The translations under genes and the position numbers were made by a program. Below are positions 19,593-29,944 of a stretch of DNA of 64,000 bases, one piece after another (position 1 is the stretch's first letter; each line of letters begins with the position of its first letter). Source of the DNA: Helicobacter ganmani (GTDB lineage: Bacteria > Campylobacterota > Campylobacteria > Campylobacterales > Helicobacteraceae); NCBI RefSeq assembly GCF_003364315.1, contig NZ_NXLS01000003.1, positions 62,001 through 126,000 on the forward strand, written 5' to 3'. The notes below the pieces were generated by a model, which saw only the letters and a program-made list of their open reading frames with translations, was not told the DNA's origin and did not search any database.

Positions 19593-21050
19593 ATGGAAAT
19601 GCAATTACAAATTGAACGCGCTGTTTTAAGCTCTATTTTATTTGACCCAGAGCAGTTGGATTTTATCGCGGAATCACTTGTAGCAGAAGATTTTTCTTAT
19701 CCACCACACCAAAATATTTTTTCTGCGATGTTAGAACTTCGCCACACTGAACGCCCTATTGATGAGGAGATTATTCTTGGACTCTCTACCAAAGCACGTC
19801 CGATTGCTCAAGAAGAAATGTTAAATATTCTCTCCACAAGCCCTATCAGTGATTTAAAATCTTATGTTCAAGAAATTTTAGAATCCTCTACCAAGCGCAA
19901 ACTCCATTCCTTTGCTATGAAAATCACTCAAAGCACGGCAGAGAGCGAAACAAGCTCTAAAGAAATTATGGATTATCTCCAAAGTGAGCTTTATAAGATT
20001 GGCAATGTGCAACAAATGCGGGAATTTAGGGATTCCAAAGCAATTATTAAAACAACTTTAGAATATGTTACAGAAATGAAAAAACGTGGAAATAACCTGC
20101 TCATTGGCGTAGATACAGGCTTTGCAGGTTTAAACAAAATGACAACAGGATTCAACAAAGGGGATTTGGTTATCGTTGCTGCGCGTCCGGCAATGGGAAA
20201 GACAACACTTGTATTAAATATGGCACAAAGAGCCTTAGATACAGGGAGGGGGGTAGCATTTTTTAGTCTTGAAATGCCTGCGGAACAATTAATGCTAAGA
20301 ATGCTCGCTGCTAAAACCTCTATCTCTTTGCAAAACTTGCGCGTTGGAAACTTACAAGAAGAGGAATGGGGAAATCTCACCTATGCGGCAGATGTTATGA
20401 GCAAATCTCCTTTGTTTATTGACGACAATAGCTTGCTTACGATTCATCAACTTAGAACCAAACTAAGAAAAATCAAAACCAAACACCCAGAAATCGGACT
20501 TGCTGTCATTGATTATTTGCAACTGATGAGTAGTGCTAACAATAAAGATAGGCACCAAGAAGTTAGCGAAATTAGTCGCGGACTCAAAATGATTGCGCGC
20601 GAATTAGAGATTCCAATCATTGCGCTTTCACAACTCAATCGTAGCCTAGAGAGCAGGAGCGACCGCCGCCCAATGCTTTCAGACTTGCGCGAATCTGGCT
20701 CTATTGAGCAAGACGCAGATATTATTTTGTTTGTGTATCGTGATGCAGTTTATAAACAAAAAGATGAAAAAGAAAAAGAAGAAGCCGCCAAAAAAGAAAA
20801 CAAAGACTACAAAAGTACTTATATCCCGCGTAATGAAGAGGAAGCAGAAATTATCATCGGCAAGCAACGCAATGGACCAACCGGCACCGTAAAACTAATA
20901 TTTCATAAGCATTGCACGCGTTTTGTGGATTTGAACAATTCTAATCCAACGCTTGAAATTGTCTATGAGCAAACCTCACAAAACACACAAACACAATTTA
21001 TGCCACCACAAAACGAAGAAAAAAATCCTATTGATATGCCACAAATCTGA
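19593..21050 (+). CDS. dnaB: replicative DNA helicase
   Basis: 485-residue hexameric helicase. The N-terminal DnaB domain (about 1-105) is joined by a linker to a RecA-like ATPase with Walker A ARPAMGKTT, an arginine-rich VSEISRGLKMIARELEIP region, ALSQLNRSLESR and DLRESGSIEQDAD. A Lys/Glu-rich insert (KQKDEKEKEEAAKKEN) precedes the last conserved block. AAGGA lies before the ATG. The end converges with pdxJ. Confidence 0.96.
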   Translation: MEMQLQIERAVLSSILFDPEQLDFIAESLVAEDFSYPPHQNIFSAMLELRHTERPIDEEIILGLSTKARPIAQEEMLNILSTSPISDLKSYVQEILESSTKRKLHSFAMKITQSTAESETSSKEIMDYLQSELYKIGNVQQMREFRDSKAIIKTTLEYVTEMKKRGNNLLIGVDTGFAGLNKMTTGFNKGDLVIVAARPAMGKTTLVLNMAQRALDTGRGVAFFSLEMPAEQLMLRMLAAKTSISLQNLRVGNLQEEEWGNLTYAADVMSKSPLFIDDNSLLTIHQLRTKLRKIKTKHPEIGLAVIDYLQLMSSANNKDRHQEVSEISRGLKMIARELEIPIIALSQLNRSLESRSDRRPMLSDLRESGSIEQDADIILFVYRDAVYKQKDEKEKEEAAKKENKDYKSTYIPRNEEEAEIIIGKQRNGPTGTVKLIFHKHCTRFVDLNNSNPTLEIVYEQTSQNTQTQFMPPQNEEKNPIDMPQI

Positions 21051-21184
21051 CACGACAACGCAAGGGCAAATCCAAAGTATCCGCGTCCTTGCAATGAGGA
21101 CAAAACATACTAGGAGTTGGGGGGTTAAGAGCTAACTTTGCTAAGCAGAATCCCCTACCCCCTCTGAATAATGGAATCTCAAAT

Positions 21185-21967
21185 CTAACCCTTTATCAAC
21201 TTCGCCATTTCTTTAATGGCATTTTCAAGTCCGCTAAAAATAGCGCGTGCGATAATGCTTTGTCCGATATTAAGTTCTCCAATCTCAACAATAGATAACA
21301 CAGGAGCAAGATTAACATAGTTCAATCCGTGTCCTGCGGCAACTTCCAATCCTAACCATTTTGCCTCTTTTGCGGCATTCTGTAAGCTTTCTATGGAATC
21401 CCTCAAAGCCACTTTTAACTCCTCTTTTGGCAAGTTTAGGGATTCTATACTATGGTGCGTGCGGGGTAAATTAGAATTTAACATCAAATGCAAATTCGCA
21501 TAAGCGCCCGTATGAATCTCTATCATTTGCGCACCAACTTCTTTAGAAGCGCAAATTTGGTCTAGTTGCGTATCAATAAAAAGTGAAACTTCTATGCCCT
21601 TTCCCCTAAAAGATTGTGTAATTTCCGCGATTCTATCAAAATTTCCTATAACATCTAATCCACCCTCTGTGGTTACTTCTGCGCGATTCTCTGGCACAAG
21701 CGTAATGCGGTGTGGTGCGACTTCTAGCAAAAAGTCTATGATTTGCGGATTAATGGAGCATTCCACATTAAGAGGCAAAAAGGAGCTTTCGCGAATGCGT
21801 TTAATATCGGAATCGTGCATATGTCTGCGGTCTTCACGCAAATGCAAAGTAATCTGGTCTGCCCCTGCCCTTTTGGCTATAAATACTGCTTCTAGCGGGT
21901 CTGGGTCGTTGATTTTCCGCGCCTCACGCAGTGTTGCAATATGGTCAATATTTACTCCAAGTAGCAT
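21185..21967 (-). CDS. pdxJ: pyridoxine 5'-phosphate synthase
   Basis: 260-residue TIM-barrel enzyme condensing 1-deoxyxylulose 5-phosphate with 3-amino-2-oxopropyl phosphate to PNP. Motifs: LGVNIDHIATLREAR at the start, HLREDRRHM, NVECSI, LVPENRAEVTTEGGLDV, IEIHTGAYA and AAGHGLNYVN. Length is slightly above the usual 240-260. pdxA is not in the window. Confidence 0.95.
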   Translation of the reverse strand: MLLGVNIDHIATLREARKINDPDPLEAVFIAKRAGADQITLHLREDRRHMHDSDIKRIRESSFLPLNVECSINPQIIDFLLEVAPHRITLVPENRAEVTTEGGLDVIGNFDRIAEITQSFRGKGIEVSLFIDTQLDQICASKEVGAQMIEIHTGAYANLHLMLNSNLPRTHHSIESLNLPKEELKVALRDSIESLQNAAKEAKWLGLEVAAGHGLNYVNLAPVLSIVEIGELNIGQSIIARAIFSGLENAIKEMAKLIKG

Positions 21968-22049
21968 AATTACCCCTTTATTTTACATATCAATTTGGAT
22001 TCTAACTAAAATTACTTTAAAATACGCAGTTAAAAACAAAGGAGTGCAA

Positions 22050-22877
22050 ATGATTATTGTATTTGATTGTGAAACGATTTTAGATGTAGATTTAGTTCAA
22101 AAAGGCTTTAAAGCAGAATTTGAAAAACGAAATATCAAAATAGAATCCCAAAGTGATTTAGAAATAAGCAAAGCCGCAATGGAGATTCAAAAAGAACTAA
22201 GCAACACAGAATTTTTGCCGATTTGTTATCATCAAGTCATCAGTATTGCAGCCGTGTATTGTGATGAGTATGGACGTTTTATCAAGGTAGGCAACTTCAA
22301 AAGCAGTGGAAATTCCAAAGAAGAACGAGAAAAATCATTGATTACGTCATTTTTAAATTATCTCAACAAACATCAACCAAAACTCGTAAGCTTCAATGGA
22401 CGAGGATTTGATATGCCAATGTTGCTTTTACGTGCAATGAAATACAAGCTCCAAGCAAATGCGTATTTTGAGGAAAACAACGCACAATTTAATAAAAGCA
22501 AATGGGAAAATTATCGCCAAAGATATAGTGAGAGATTCCACACGGATTTATATGATAGCTTGGGAAACTATGGCAGTGCGCGGAATCTCAAACTAGATGC
22601 TCTCGCAAATTTAGTTGGCTTTCCGGGTAAATACGACACGAGCGGAGAGCAAGTGTTGCAATTATATTATGAGGGCAAACAAGACAAAATTGATGAATAT
22701 TGTCAAAGTGATGTTCTAAACACTTATGGACTTTATCTTAATTATGAATTGTTAAAAGGAAATTTAACCTTGGAGGATTATCAAAGTATTTTGGAATCTT
22801 GGCAAGCAAAATTACCAAAAGATATGGGTTATTATCCTGTATTTTTTGATACAATTTCTACCCAAATTCAATCTTAA
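22050..22877 (+). CDS. PolB-type 3'-5' exonuclease
   Basis: 275-residue stand-alone exonuclease of the DNA_pol_B_exo2 type. DEDD-family acidic residues are visible: FDCET (D6, E8), LVSFNGRGFDMPML and YCQSDVLNTYGLY. ATG 22050 has AAAGGAG upstream; the frame is open further 5' across the pdxJ promoter region but that is not coding. Predicted role is DNA repair or RNA/DNA 3'-end trimming; substrate unknown. Confidence 0.85.
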   Translation: MIIVFDCETILDVDLVQKGFKAEFEKRNIKIESQSDLEISKAAMEIQKELSNTEFLPICYHQVISIAAVYCDEYGRFIKVGNFKSSGNSKEEREKSLITSFLNYLNKHQPKLVSFNGRGFDMPMLLLRAMKYKLQANAYFEENNAQFNKSKWENYRQRYSERFHTDLYDSLGNYGSARNLKLDALANLVGFPGKYDTSGEQVLQLYYEGKQDKIDEYCQSDVLNTYGLYLNYELLKGNLTLEDYQSILESWQAKLPKDMGYYPVFFDTISTQIQS

Positions 22878-22892
22878 ATTTAAGGAATTTTT

Positions 22893-23807
22893 ATGTTATC
22901 AAAAGACATTGCACATTTTAGCGAAATGCGCTATGAGATTCGTGCGTATTTATGTTTCTTAATGCAACGCAATATCAAAAATCACTTGCCACATATTGAA
23001 TTAAATAAAATTGTTGATGGAATCAAAAAGATAGAAAAAGAAGTGGGAATCTTTGAACTCATTTATGTATTAGATTCTAGCGGGAGTTTAGTAATAGACG
23101 GAATCTCTAGGGATTCTAACATTGAGTGCAAAAAAGGTGAAAACCATAATGAACGCGCCTACTTTTATCGCGCAGTGAAAGAAAAAAAATGTATCCTAAC
23201 AGACCCGTATCCCTCTTTAGCAAGCGGTAATCTTGTCATCACAGTTTCCTATCCTCTCTATAATGATAAGGGGGATCTTGCCTATGTCGTCTGTATGGAC
23301 GTGCGTTTGGAGCGAAGTTTGGAGCTTGTGCGCACCACACCTTTGTTTGGATTTTCTTTTGGAATTGGCAAATGCGTTTATTTCCTAATGGCTTTGTCTC
23401 TCTTCCTTGTCTGCTCTTTGCTGCTCATAAAGGGTAGCATTAGTTTATGGGACGCCTTATATCGCTTTGGAAGTTTGGAGATTTTAGATATTAAAGATGT
23501 TTTTGAAGCAACGATTCTTATTACTTTAAGTTTGGCTATTTTTGACCTTGTGCGCGCAATCTTTGAAGAGGAAGTTTTGGGGCGTCAGAAGTCGCAAGAT
23601 TCTAAAGTCGTGCATAAAACAATGACGCGATTCTTGGGTTCTATTGTGATTGCTTTAGCCATTGAATCTTTAATGCTAGTCTTTAAATTCGCAATTACTG
23701 CTCCAGAAAAGCTGCTTTATGCTGTTTATCTCATCGTTGCGGTAACCTTTCTGCTTGCAGGGCTAGCATTGTATGTCAGACTTACTGCGAATTTAAAACG
23801 AGATTGA
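22893..23807 (+). CDS. Cache/PDC-like sensor fused to C-terminal membrane helices, no output domain
   Basis: 304 residues. Residues 1-145 resemble a PDC/Cache small-molecule sensor (VLDSSGSLVIDG, RAYFYRAVKEKKCILTDPY, LVITVSYPLYNDKGDLAYVVCMDV). Four membrane helices follow (about 158-175, 205-225, 247-270, 275-297). No N-terminal helix, HAMP, kinase or MCP signalling part is seen, so topology and output are unclear. It sits between the exonuclease and hisH, possibly cotranscribed. Confidence 0.7.
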   Translation: MLSKDIAHFSEMRYEIRAYLCFLMQRNIKNHLPHIELNKIVDGIKKIEKEVGIFELIYVLDSSGSLVIDGISRDSNIECKKGENHNERAYFYRAVKEKKCILTDPYPSLASGNLVITVSYPLYNDKGDLAYVVCMDVRLERSLELVRTTPLFGFSFGIGKCVYFLMALSLFLVCSLLLIKGSISLWDALYRFGSLEILDIKDVFEATILITLSLAIFDLVRAIFEEEVLGRQKSQDSKVVHKTMTRFLGSIVIALAIESLMLVFKFAITAPEKLLYAVYLIVAVTFLLAGLALYVRLTANLKRD

Positions 23808-23808
23808 T

Positions 23809-24417
23809 ATGCTCGGCATTGTAAATTATGGAATTGGAAACCTAGCAAGCGTCCAAAATGCAATCCACAAGGTTGGTAAAAAAGCCCATATCACGCAAGA
23901 CCCGCAAAATCTCAAAAACTACAATTCTCTTATTTTGCCCGGTGTTGGAGCATTTGGCGACGCAATGCAACACCTAGCACGCAATGGAATGCAAGAAGCA
24001 GTGCTAGAGTTTGCCAAAAGCGGCAAGCCTCTACTTGGAATCTGCCTAGGAATGCAATTATTGTTTCAAAAAAGTTATGAGTTTGGCGAACATTTGGGCT
24101 TAGGATTGATAGAGGGGGAAGTGGTGAAATTTGAAAAAAGCTCCTTAACTCCAACGCAAAAGATTCCACATGTGGGTTGGAATTATGTGCAAAAAATCAA
24201 AGAATCGCCACTTTTAAGTGGATTAGAATCGCCTTTTTATCTCTACTTTGTGCATAGTTATTATGTGAAAAATTTGCAAAATGCCATTGGAGTAAGTCAA
24301 TATGGAACGGAATTTGCCTCTATTGTGCAAAAGGATAATATTTTTGGAATCCAACCACACCCCGAAAAATCGCATAATGTGGGGCTTAGGATTCTACAAA
24401 ATTTTGTCCATTTATAA
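23809..24417 (+). CDS. hisH: imidazole glycerol phosphate synthase, glutaminase subunit
   Basis: 202-residue class I glutamine amidotransferase feeding ammonia to HisF in histidine synthesis. [10 protein letters not shown] is at the start, oxyanion [10 protein letters not shown], nucleophile Cys in LGICLGMQ, and the His/Glu pair in IQPHPEKS. It starts two bases after the previous gene and is eight bases before hisA. hisF is not in the window. Confidence 0.96.
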   Translation: MLGIVNYGIGNLASVQNAIHKVGKKAHITQDPQNLKNYNSLILPGVGAFGDAMQHLARNGMQEAVLEFAKSGKPLLGICLGMQLLFQKSYEFGEHLGLGLIEGEVVKFEKSSLTPTQKIPHVGWNYVQKIKESPLLSGLESPFYLYFVHSYYVKNLQNAIGVSQYGTEFASIVQKDNIFGIQPHPEKSHNVGLRILQNFVHL

Positions 24418-24425
24418 GGAGTTGT

Positions 24426-25133
24426 ATGCAAATTATTCCCGCAATTGATTTAAAAGAAGGCTGTGCCGTGCGTTTAAAGCAAGGTTTAATGGAAAGTGCA
24501 AAAATCTATGCAAAAGAGCCTACCGAGCTTGCAAAACATTTTGAAACTTTGGGAGCAGAATATTTGCATATTGTAGATTTAAATGGCGCATTCGCTGGCA
24601 CTCCAAAGAATCGTGCCGTGATTGAAAAAATCTGCAAAAATTCTAAGCTTAAAATTGAAGTAGGTGGTGGAATCCGCGAGGAAGAGACGATTAAAGCTTA
24701 CTTGGATTTAGGAATCTCACGCGTCATTTTGGGTTCTATTGCACTAAAAAATCCAAACTTTGCATTGGAAATGGCAGAAAAATATCCCATTGTCATTGGA
24801 ATTGACGCGAAAGATAACAAAATTGCCACAGAGGGTTGGGCTAAGGGCGCAGACACTTTAGCGTGGGAATTTGCAGAACTTTTTAAAGGAAGCAAGGTTC
24901 AAGCAATCATTTGCACCGATATTGCACATGATGGAATGCTAGATGGAATCAACTTGGAATTTACAAAAAAAATTCAAGACAAGAGCCAAATTTTCACTAT
25001 TGCAAGTGGCGGGCTATCTTGTCAAGAAGATTTTGAGGCACTAAGAGAGGCGGAGATTGGTGGCGTAATTGTGGGCAAAGCATTTTATGAAGGTAAAATT
25101 GATTTACAAAAAGCCTTTGAAAAATTTCAATAA
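24426..25133 (+). CDS. hisA: phosphoribosylformimino-AICAR ribotide isomerase
   Basis: 235-residue (beta-alpha)8 isomerase of histidine synthesis. [18 protein letters not shown] holds the N-terminal catalytic Asp; [19 protein letters not shown] and [10 protein letters not shown] (second catalytic Asp) follow. AAGGAG lies before the ATG. Cotranscribed with hisH. Confidence 0.96.
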   Translation: MQIIPAIDLKEGCAVRLKQGLMESAKIYAKEPTELAKHFETLGAEYLHIVDLNGAFAGTPKNRAVIEKICKNSKLKIEVGGGIREEETIKAYLDLGISRVILGSIALKNPNFALEMAEKYPIVIGIDAKDNKIATEGWAKGADTLAWEFAELFKGSKVQAIICTDIAHDGMLDGINLEFTKKIQDKSQIFTIASGGLSCQEDFEALREAEIGGVIVGKAFYEGKIDLQKAFEKFQ

Positions 25134-25269
25134 ATATTAAGTTTGTCATTTTAGATTCTTGATTTATTTGAAATTTTATGTTCGCTTTATGCGAAATTAT
25201 GCTATTATATCAAGTTATTGTTATTTTTCAAATTTTTAAAAAAGAAGTTTTATTTTATAAGGAGTTAGC

Positions 25270-25644
25270 ATGAAAATGGTTGTTGTAGATGATAGTTCAA
25301 CTATGCGAAGAATTATCAAGAATACCTTAGCAAGACTTGGCTATGAAGACATTTTAGAGGGCGAAAATGGTGTAGAGGGCTGGGATAAAATGAATGCCAA
25401 TCCCGATACCAAAGTGCTTATTACCGACTGGAATATGCCCGAAATGAATGGATTAGATTTGGTAAAAAAAGTGCGTGCAGATGAACGTTTCAAAGATATT
25501 CCAATCATTATGGTTACTACTGAAGGTGGTAAAGCAGAAGTCATCACTGCGCTAAAAGCAGGAGTAAATAACTATATTGTTAAACCTTTCACTCCACAAG
25601 TCTTAAAAGAAAAATTAGAAGTTGTTTTAGGCGTAAATGATTAA
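25270..25644 (+). CDS. cheY: chemotaxis response regulator CheY
   Basis: 124-residue single-domain receiver. Acidic pocket VVVDDSS, phospho-acceptor Asp in ITDWNMPEM, Thr in VTTEGG and Lys in IVKPFTP. It binds FliM/FliN when phosphorylated to alter motor rotation. AAGGAG is at about 25259. It is followed by prmA and ftsH in the same order as in H. pylori cheY1-prmA-ftsH. Confidence 0.96.
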   Translation: MKMVVVDDSSTMRRIIKNTLARLGYEDILEGENGVEGWDKMNANPDTKVLITDWNMPEMNGLDLVKKVRADERFKDIPIIMVTTEGGKAEVITALKAGVNNYIVKPFTPQVLKEKLEVVLGVND

Positions 25645-25646
25645 TT

Positions 25647-26546
25647 ATGGAATCCTACTACAATTGTCTAAGCGTTAAAGCGGATAATTTTTTATGGTTA
25701 TTGCAAGACAAAGCACTAGAAATAACAGGTGAGGCAATTGAAGAGATTGAACAAGGATTCATTGTCCGCACAGAGGCTGACATCAAGCCGATAAAATTAC
25801 AATTAATTGCGTATGCTAAAGAATTAGAAACGATAATGTCGGATTCTATCAATTTAGAATTTTCCGAAGAAACTTTGAAAAATCAAGATTGGATTGCTTC
25901 TTATCGTAAATCCATTACACCCATAGAATGTGGCAAGTATTATATTCACCCTTCGTGGTTTGAGGGAAAAAAAAACAAAATCAATGTCATTATTGACCCC
26001 GCACTTGCTTTTGGAAGCGGGCATCACGAAAGCACTTTTGGTTGTTTGGAAGCATTAGAAAACCTAGAGCACACATTCCAAGAAATAGAACTTCGAAATA
26101 AAGAGAAAGAAAATAGCAAGAATTGGTCAAACGCACTCAAAGACAAGACTATCTTAGATGTCGGGTGCGGAAGCGGAATCCTAAGCATTTGTGCTAAAAA
26201 AAATGGCGCAAAAGTATGGGCATGCGACACAGATGAGCTTGCGATTGAGGCAACAAAAGACAATATGGTAAAAAATAATGTCCTCTTAGATAAAGTCTTT
26301 TTAGGTTCGCTTCACACGATTCCAACTCAAAAAGGAAAATTTGACATTATCCTTGCAAATATTCTCACAGATGTCATTGTCGCACTACCTTTAGAATCTT
26401 ATGTGAAGCAAAAGGGATATTTGATTCTATCTGGTATTTTAGAACAATATATACCAAAGGTTCTTAATAAATTCAAAAATTTTAAAATAGTTTCCCAAAA
26501 AATTAACAACGAATGGGCAACTCTAGTCTTACAAAACAAAGGATAA
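25647..26546 (+). CDS. prmA: ribosomal protein L11 methyltransferase
   Basis: 299 residues. N-terminal substrate-recognition domain, then a SAM-dependent methyltransferase domain with ILDVGCGSGILSICAKKNGA and the post-I acidic CDTDELAIEA; NILTDVIV corresponds to the family's N-(P/I)L motif. A run of eight As (about 25967-25974) is in frame. It starts two bases after cheY and ends two before ftsH. Confidence 0.93.
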   Translation: MESYYNCLSVKADNFLWLLQDKALEITGEAIEEIEQGFIVRTEADIKPIKLQLIAYAKELETIMSDSINLEFSEETLKNQDWIASYRKSITPIECGKYYIHPSWFEGKKNKINVIIDPALAFGSGHHESTFGCLEALENLEHTFQEIELRNKEKENSKNWSNALKDKTILDVGCGSGILSICAKKNGAKVWACDTDELAIEATKDNMVKNNVLLDKVFLGSLHTIPTQKGKFDIILANILTDVIVALPLESYVKQKGYLILSGILEQYIPKVLNKFKNFKIVSQKINNEWATLVLQNKG

Positions 26547-26548
26547 AT

Positions 26549-28480
26549 ATGCAAAAACCTAATAATAATCCAAATCCACAGGACAAAAAGCCGAATAATT
26601 TTTTTAATCAAAATCCGCTTTTAATGTTTGTTCTGTTTGCAATCATCGCAATCGTTATCTTTCGTATGCTATCGCCAGCAAGTGGAGAGATTAGCAAATT
26701 AAGCGGAGCAACTACAACAAAAACGATTAATTATTATGAACTCAAAAAACTGATTGAAAACAAAGAAGTAGATTTTGTCGCAATTGGACAAACCAACATC
26801 AAAGCAACAGCGGAAAATGGAGGAAACAAAATTGCCTACAATGCTCAACGAGTTAATCCAGATAGCACATTAATCCCTTTGCTAGATGAAAAAGGCGTAG
26901 AATACACAGGCTACAACGAAAATAATTGGCTAAGTGATATGCTTTTTGGTTGGGTTTTACCTGTGTTCATTTTCTTTGCAATTTGGATGTTTTTGGCAAG
27001 CAGAATGCAAAAAAATATGGGAAATGGAATTTTGGGTATTGGGAGCTCTAAAAAACTTGTCAATGCAGAAAAACCGAATGTCAAGTTTGAGGATATGGCA
27101 GGCAACGCAGAGGCAAAAGATGAAGTAGTTGAAATCGTAGATTTTCTAAAGAATCCCGAACGTTACGCAGCATTAGGAGCTAAGATTCCTAAAGGTGTTC
27201 TACTTGTAGGACCTCCCGGAACCGGTAAGACTTTATTAGCCAAAGCCGTAGCGGGCGAAGCAAGCGTGCCGTTTTTTTCTGTCAGCGGAAGTAGCTTTAT
27301 TGAAATGTTTGTAGGTGTAGGGGCAAGTCGTGTCCGAGATTTGTTTGAAAATGCCAAAAAAGAAGCACCAAGCATTATTTTTATTGATGAAATTGATGCG
27401 ATTGGCAAAAGTCGTGCAGCAGGCGGTATGATAAGCGGCAACGATGAGAGAGAACAAACCCTAAATCAGCTTTTAGCCGAAATGGACGGATTTAATTCCG
27501 ATGCATCGCCAGTTATCGTTCTAGCAGCCACTAACCGACCCGAAGTGCTAGACCCTGCGCTTCTACGCCCGGGCAGATTTGACAGACAAGTTTTGGTGGA
27601 TAAACCGGACTTTGAAGGACGAGTTGAGATTCTAAAAGTACATATTAAAAATATCAAACTCTCAAGAAATGTGGATTTGTTTGAAGTAGCAAAACTCACT
27701 GCTGGACTTGCAGGGGCAGATTTGGCAAATATAGTCAATGAAGCTGCACTACTTGCAGGAAGAGGAAACAAAAAAGAAGTGGAACAGAGCGACTTTTTAG
27801 AAGCGGTAGAACGCGGTATTGCAGGATTAGAGAAAAAATCGCGCAGAATCTCACCTAAAGAGAAAAAAATCGTAGCTTACCACGAAAGTGGGCACGCACT
27901 CATTGCGGAAATCACCAAAGGTGCAAAAAAGGTAACAAAAGTTTCTATTATTCCACGCGGACTTGCCGCATTGGGCTATACATTAAATACGCCAGAAGAG
28001 AACAAATACCTTATGCAAAAGCATGAGTTATTGGCAGAAGTAGATGTGCTACTAGGAGGTAGAGCGGCAGAATCCGTGTTTTTAGGCGAAATCTCAACAG
28101 GAGCAAGCAACGACTTAGAACGTGCTACGGATATTATCAAAGCAATGGTGAGCTACTACGGAATGACAGATGTAGCGGGGCTTATGGTGCTTGAAAAACA
28201 ACGCAATGTTTTCTTAAATGGTGGCTTGGGAAGCAGCAGAGAATATAGCGAGGAAATGGCTCAAAAAATGGACGAATACATTAAAACCCTCTTAAACGAG
28301 CGTTTCAACGCAGTAAAAGAATCCCTAGAAATCTATAAAGAGGCGATTGAAAATATCGTCAAAGAGCTTTTTGAGAAAGAAAATATTGATGGACAAAAAG
28401 TGCGTGAAATCATCAGCGAATACGAAAAAGCACACAATTTAGAAAGTAGAATCGTCGCAGAAGAAAAAGAAGAAATATAA
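26549..28480 (+). CDS. ftsH: ATP-dependent membrane zinc metalloprotease FtsH
   Basis: 643-residue AAA+ protease degrading membrane and regulatory proteins. TM1 at about 24-40, a short periplasmic domain, TM2 at 134-151, Walker A GPPGTGKT (221-228), Walker [33 protein letters not shown], and zinc site HESGHA. ATG 26549 has AAAGGA upstream; an earlier in-frame start at 26513 lies within prmA and is unlikely. Confidence 0.96.
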   Translation: MQKPNNNPNPQDKKPNNFFNQNPLLMFVLFAIIAIVIFRMLSPASGEISKLSGATTTKTINYYELKKLIENKEVDFVAIGQTNIKATAENGGNKIAYNAQRVNPDSTLIPLLDEKGVEYTGYNENNWLSDMLFGWVLPVFIFFAIWMFLASRMQKNMGNGILGIGSSKKLVNAEKPNVKFEDMAGNAEAKDEVVEIVDFLKNPERYAALGAKIPKGVLLVGPPGTGKTLLAKAVAGEASVPFFSVSGSSFIEMFVGVGASRVRDLFENAKKEAPSIIFIDEIDAIGKSRAAGGMISGNDEREQTLNQLLAEMDGFNSDASPVIVLAATNRPEVLDPALLRPGRFDRQVLVDKPDFEGRVEILKVHIKNIKLSRNVDLFEVAKLTAGLAGADLANIVNEAALLAGRGNKKEVEQSDFLEAVERGIAGLEKKSRRISPKEKKIVAYHESGHALIAEITKGAKKVTKVSIIPRGLAALGYTLNTPEENKYLMQKHELLAEVDVLLGGRAAESVFLGEISTGASNDLERATDIIKAMVSYYGMTDVAGLMVLEKQRNVFLNGGLGSSREYSEEMAQKMDEYIKTLLNERFNAVKESLEIYKEAIENIVKELFEKENIDGQKVREIISEYEKAHNLESRIVAEEKEEI

Positions 28481-28489
28481 GGAGATTCA

Positions 28490-29191
28490 ATGAAAACAAC
28501 CACGGAAATGATTGCAAAAGAAGGCTGGAAACCTATTGGTGTAGGGCTACTTTTATTATTGCTTAGCGGGTTGTTTGGTTGGAAAATCTTTGCATTCCTT
28601 TGTCTTCTTGTAACTTTGTGTTTAATGTATTTTTATAGAAACACCGAACGCATTATGGAAGATAATGCGAGTGATTCTCTTTTGTCCCCTCTTGATGGCG
28701 TGATTAAAAATATAGAAAATAAATCCGATGGCATTTATTTGCAAATCAGCAAACCTATCTGCTTCTGTGGTATGCTTAGAATGCCTTTGGCGAATCTCGG
28801 TAAATGCGGTGAGGCTTTAGAGATTGAACATATCAAAGGTTTAAAGAATGGTGATGAAATTACAGGAGAGCGCATTACCCTTGCTTTTCATCGTGAAACT
28901 GACAAAACCCCTACTTCAACACTTTATCTTACGCTTTATCCAAAATATTTCGCACAAACCTCTTTATATCTTTGGGATTCCAATTTTAGACTTGGCGAAC
29001 GCATAGGATTTTTCCTTAATGGGAACGCAACCCTAAAGATTCCTCTAAACTCCGAGCTTAGAGTAAATATTCACGATAAAATTTTGGGTGGCAAAACATT
29101 GCTTGGCAAAGTCCAATCCACACAAAGCGAAAGAGATTTAAAGAAAATCCAAGACGCCTACGATTCCAAGGACGAGCAACAGCAGGATTAG
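28490..29191 (+). CDS. phosphatidylserine-decarboxylase-like membrane protein lacking the processing site
   Basis: 233 residues: two close membrane helices (16-48), then a Psd-like beta fold (LLSPLDGVIKNIE, LYLTLYPKYFA, RLGERIGFFLNGNA). In true Psd the last block ends in a GST/GSS triad that self-cleaves to form the pyruvoyl group; here it reads G178-N179-A180-T181, so self-processing is not expected. It lies between ftsH and pssA, as does a hypothetical gene in H. pylori. A role in phospholipid metabolism is suggested by context only. Confidence 0.7.
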   Translation: MKTTTEMIAKEGWKPIGVGLLLLLLSGLFGWKIFAFLCLLVTLCLMYFYRNTERIMEDNASDSLLSPLDGVIKNIENKSDGIYLQISKPICFCGMLRMPLANLGKCGEALEIEHIKGLKNGDEITGERITLAFHRETDKTPTSTLYLTLYPKYFAQTSLYLWDSNFRLGERIGFFLNGNATLKIPLNSELRVNIHDKILGGKTLLGKVQSTQSERDLKKIQDAYDSKDEQQQD

Positions 29192-29203
29192 GAACACTAA
29201 AAA

Positions 29204-29944
29204 ATGAAAATTGACCCATTGTATATTTTACCCAATCTCTTCACGGGTGTTAGCATTTATATTGGAATCTTAGCGGTTTCTTATGCCTTTATTGGACGCT
29301 TTGAGCTTGCGTGCTGGCTCGTGCTCGTTAGCCTCATTTTTGATGGATTAGACGGGCGAGTCGCGCGACTTACGGGCACAACAAGCAAATTTGGTGTAGA
29401 ATTTGATTCTTTGGCTGATGTGGTTGCCTTTGGTGTAGCCCCCGCAATGATTTTATTTTTCTATGGTGGCTTCCATTATGGTAAATTTGGGGTTATGGTT
29501 GCGGGATTGTATGTCGTCTTTGGTGCAATTCGTCTAGCGCGCTTTAATGTAGCAACAAGCAGCAATGAACCTAATGTATTTATTGGGCTTCCGATTCCTT
29601 CAGCAGCAGTTTTTGTAGTGAGTTGGCTACTTTTTGAAATGGAATTTCTCAAACAATATCCACAAGATTCTGAAAATATCTTTTTGCTTCCTTTGATGAT
29701 TGCAAGCTTGATTGTAGCTTTTCTAATGGTGAGCAATGTGCGCTATCCAAGTTTCAAAAAAGTAAGTTTTGAAAAAATTAGTTTTGGTAAAGTTATTGTG
29801 CTTTTGATGATTATTTTAGCGATTTTATTTATTTATCCTATTTTTACAATCGTTATTTTAATTAGTCTTTATGTTTGCTTTGGTCCTATGCGAGCAGGTT
29901 ATTATCTTTGCGTTAAGCATTTTTATAGAGAACCAAAGGAATAA
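29204..29944 (+). CDS. pssA: CDP-diacylglycerol-serine O-phosphatidyltransferase
   Basis: Makes phosphatidylserine, the precursor of phosphatidylethanolamine. 246-residue polytopic protein with the CDP-alcohol phosphotransferase signature DGLDGRVARLTGTTSKFG...FDSLADVV, giving the metal-binding Asp set. Six or more hydrophobic segments. It follows the Psd-like gene after 12 bases. Its product feeds the lipid donor used by EptA/EptC-type transferases. Confidence 0.94.
   Translation: MKIDPLYILPNLFTGVSIYIGILAVSYAFIGRFELACWLVLVSLIFDGLDGRVARLTGTTSKFGVEFDSLADVVAFGVAPAMILFFYGGFHYGKFGVMVAGLYVVFGAIRLARFNVATSSNEPNVFIGLPIPSAAVFVVSWLLFEMEFLKQYPQDSENIFLLPLMIASLIVAFLMVSNVRYPSFKKVSFEKISFGKVIVLLMIILAILFIYPIFTIVILISLYVCFGPMRAGYYLCVKHFYREPKE

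Noticed and set aside
20679-20892. Phe-rich and Lys-rich frames within dnaB.
   Set aside because: Shadow frames of the Lys/Glu-rich insert of DnaB.
21110-21170. G-rich then C-rich stretch between dnaB and pdxJ as a terminator hairpin.
   Set aside because: Pairing is interrupted and there is no clear T tract.
25965-25978. A8 tract in prmA as a slippage site.
   Set aside because: Gene is full length and poly-A of this size is common in AT-rich coding DNA.
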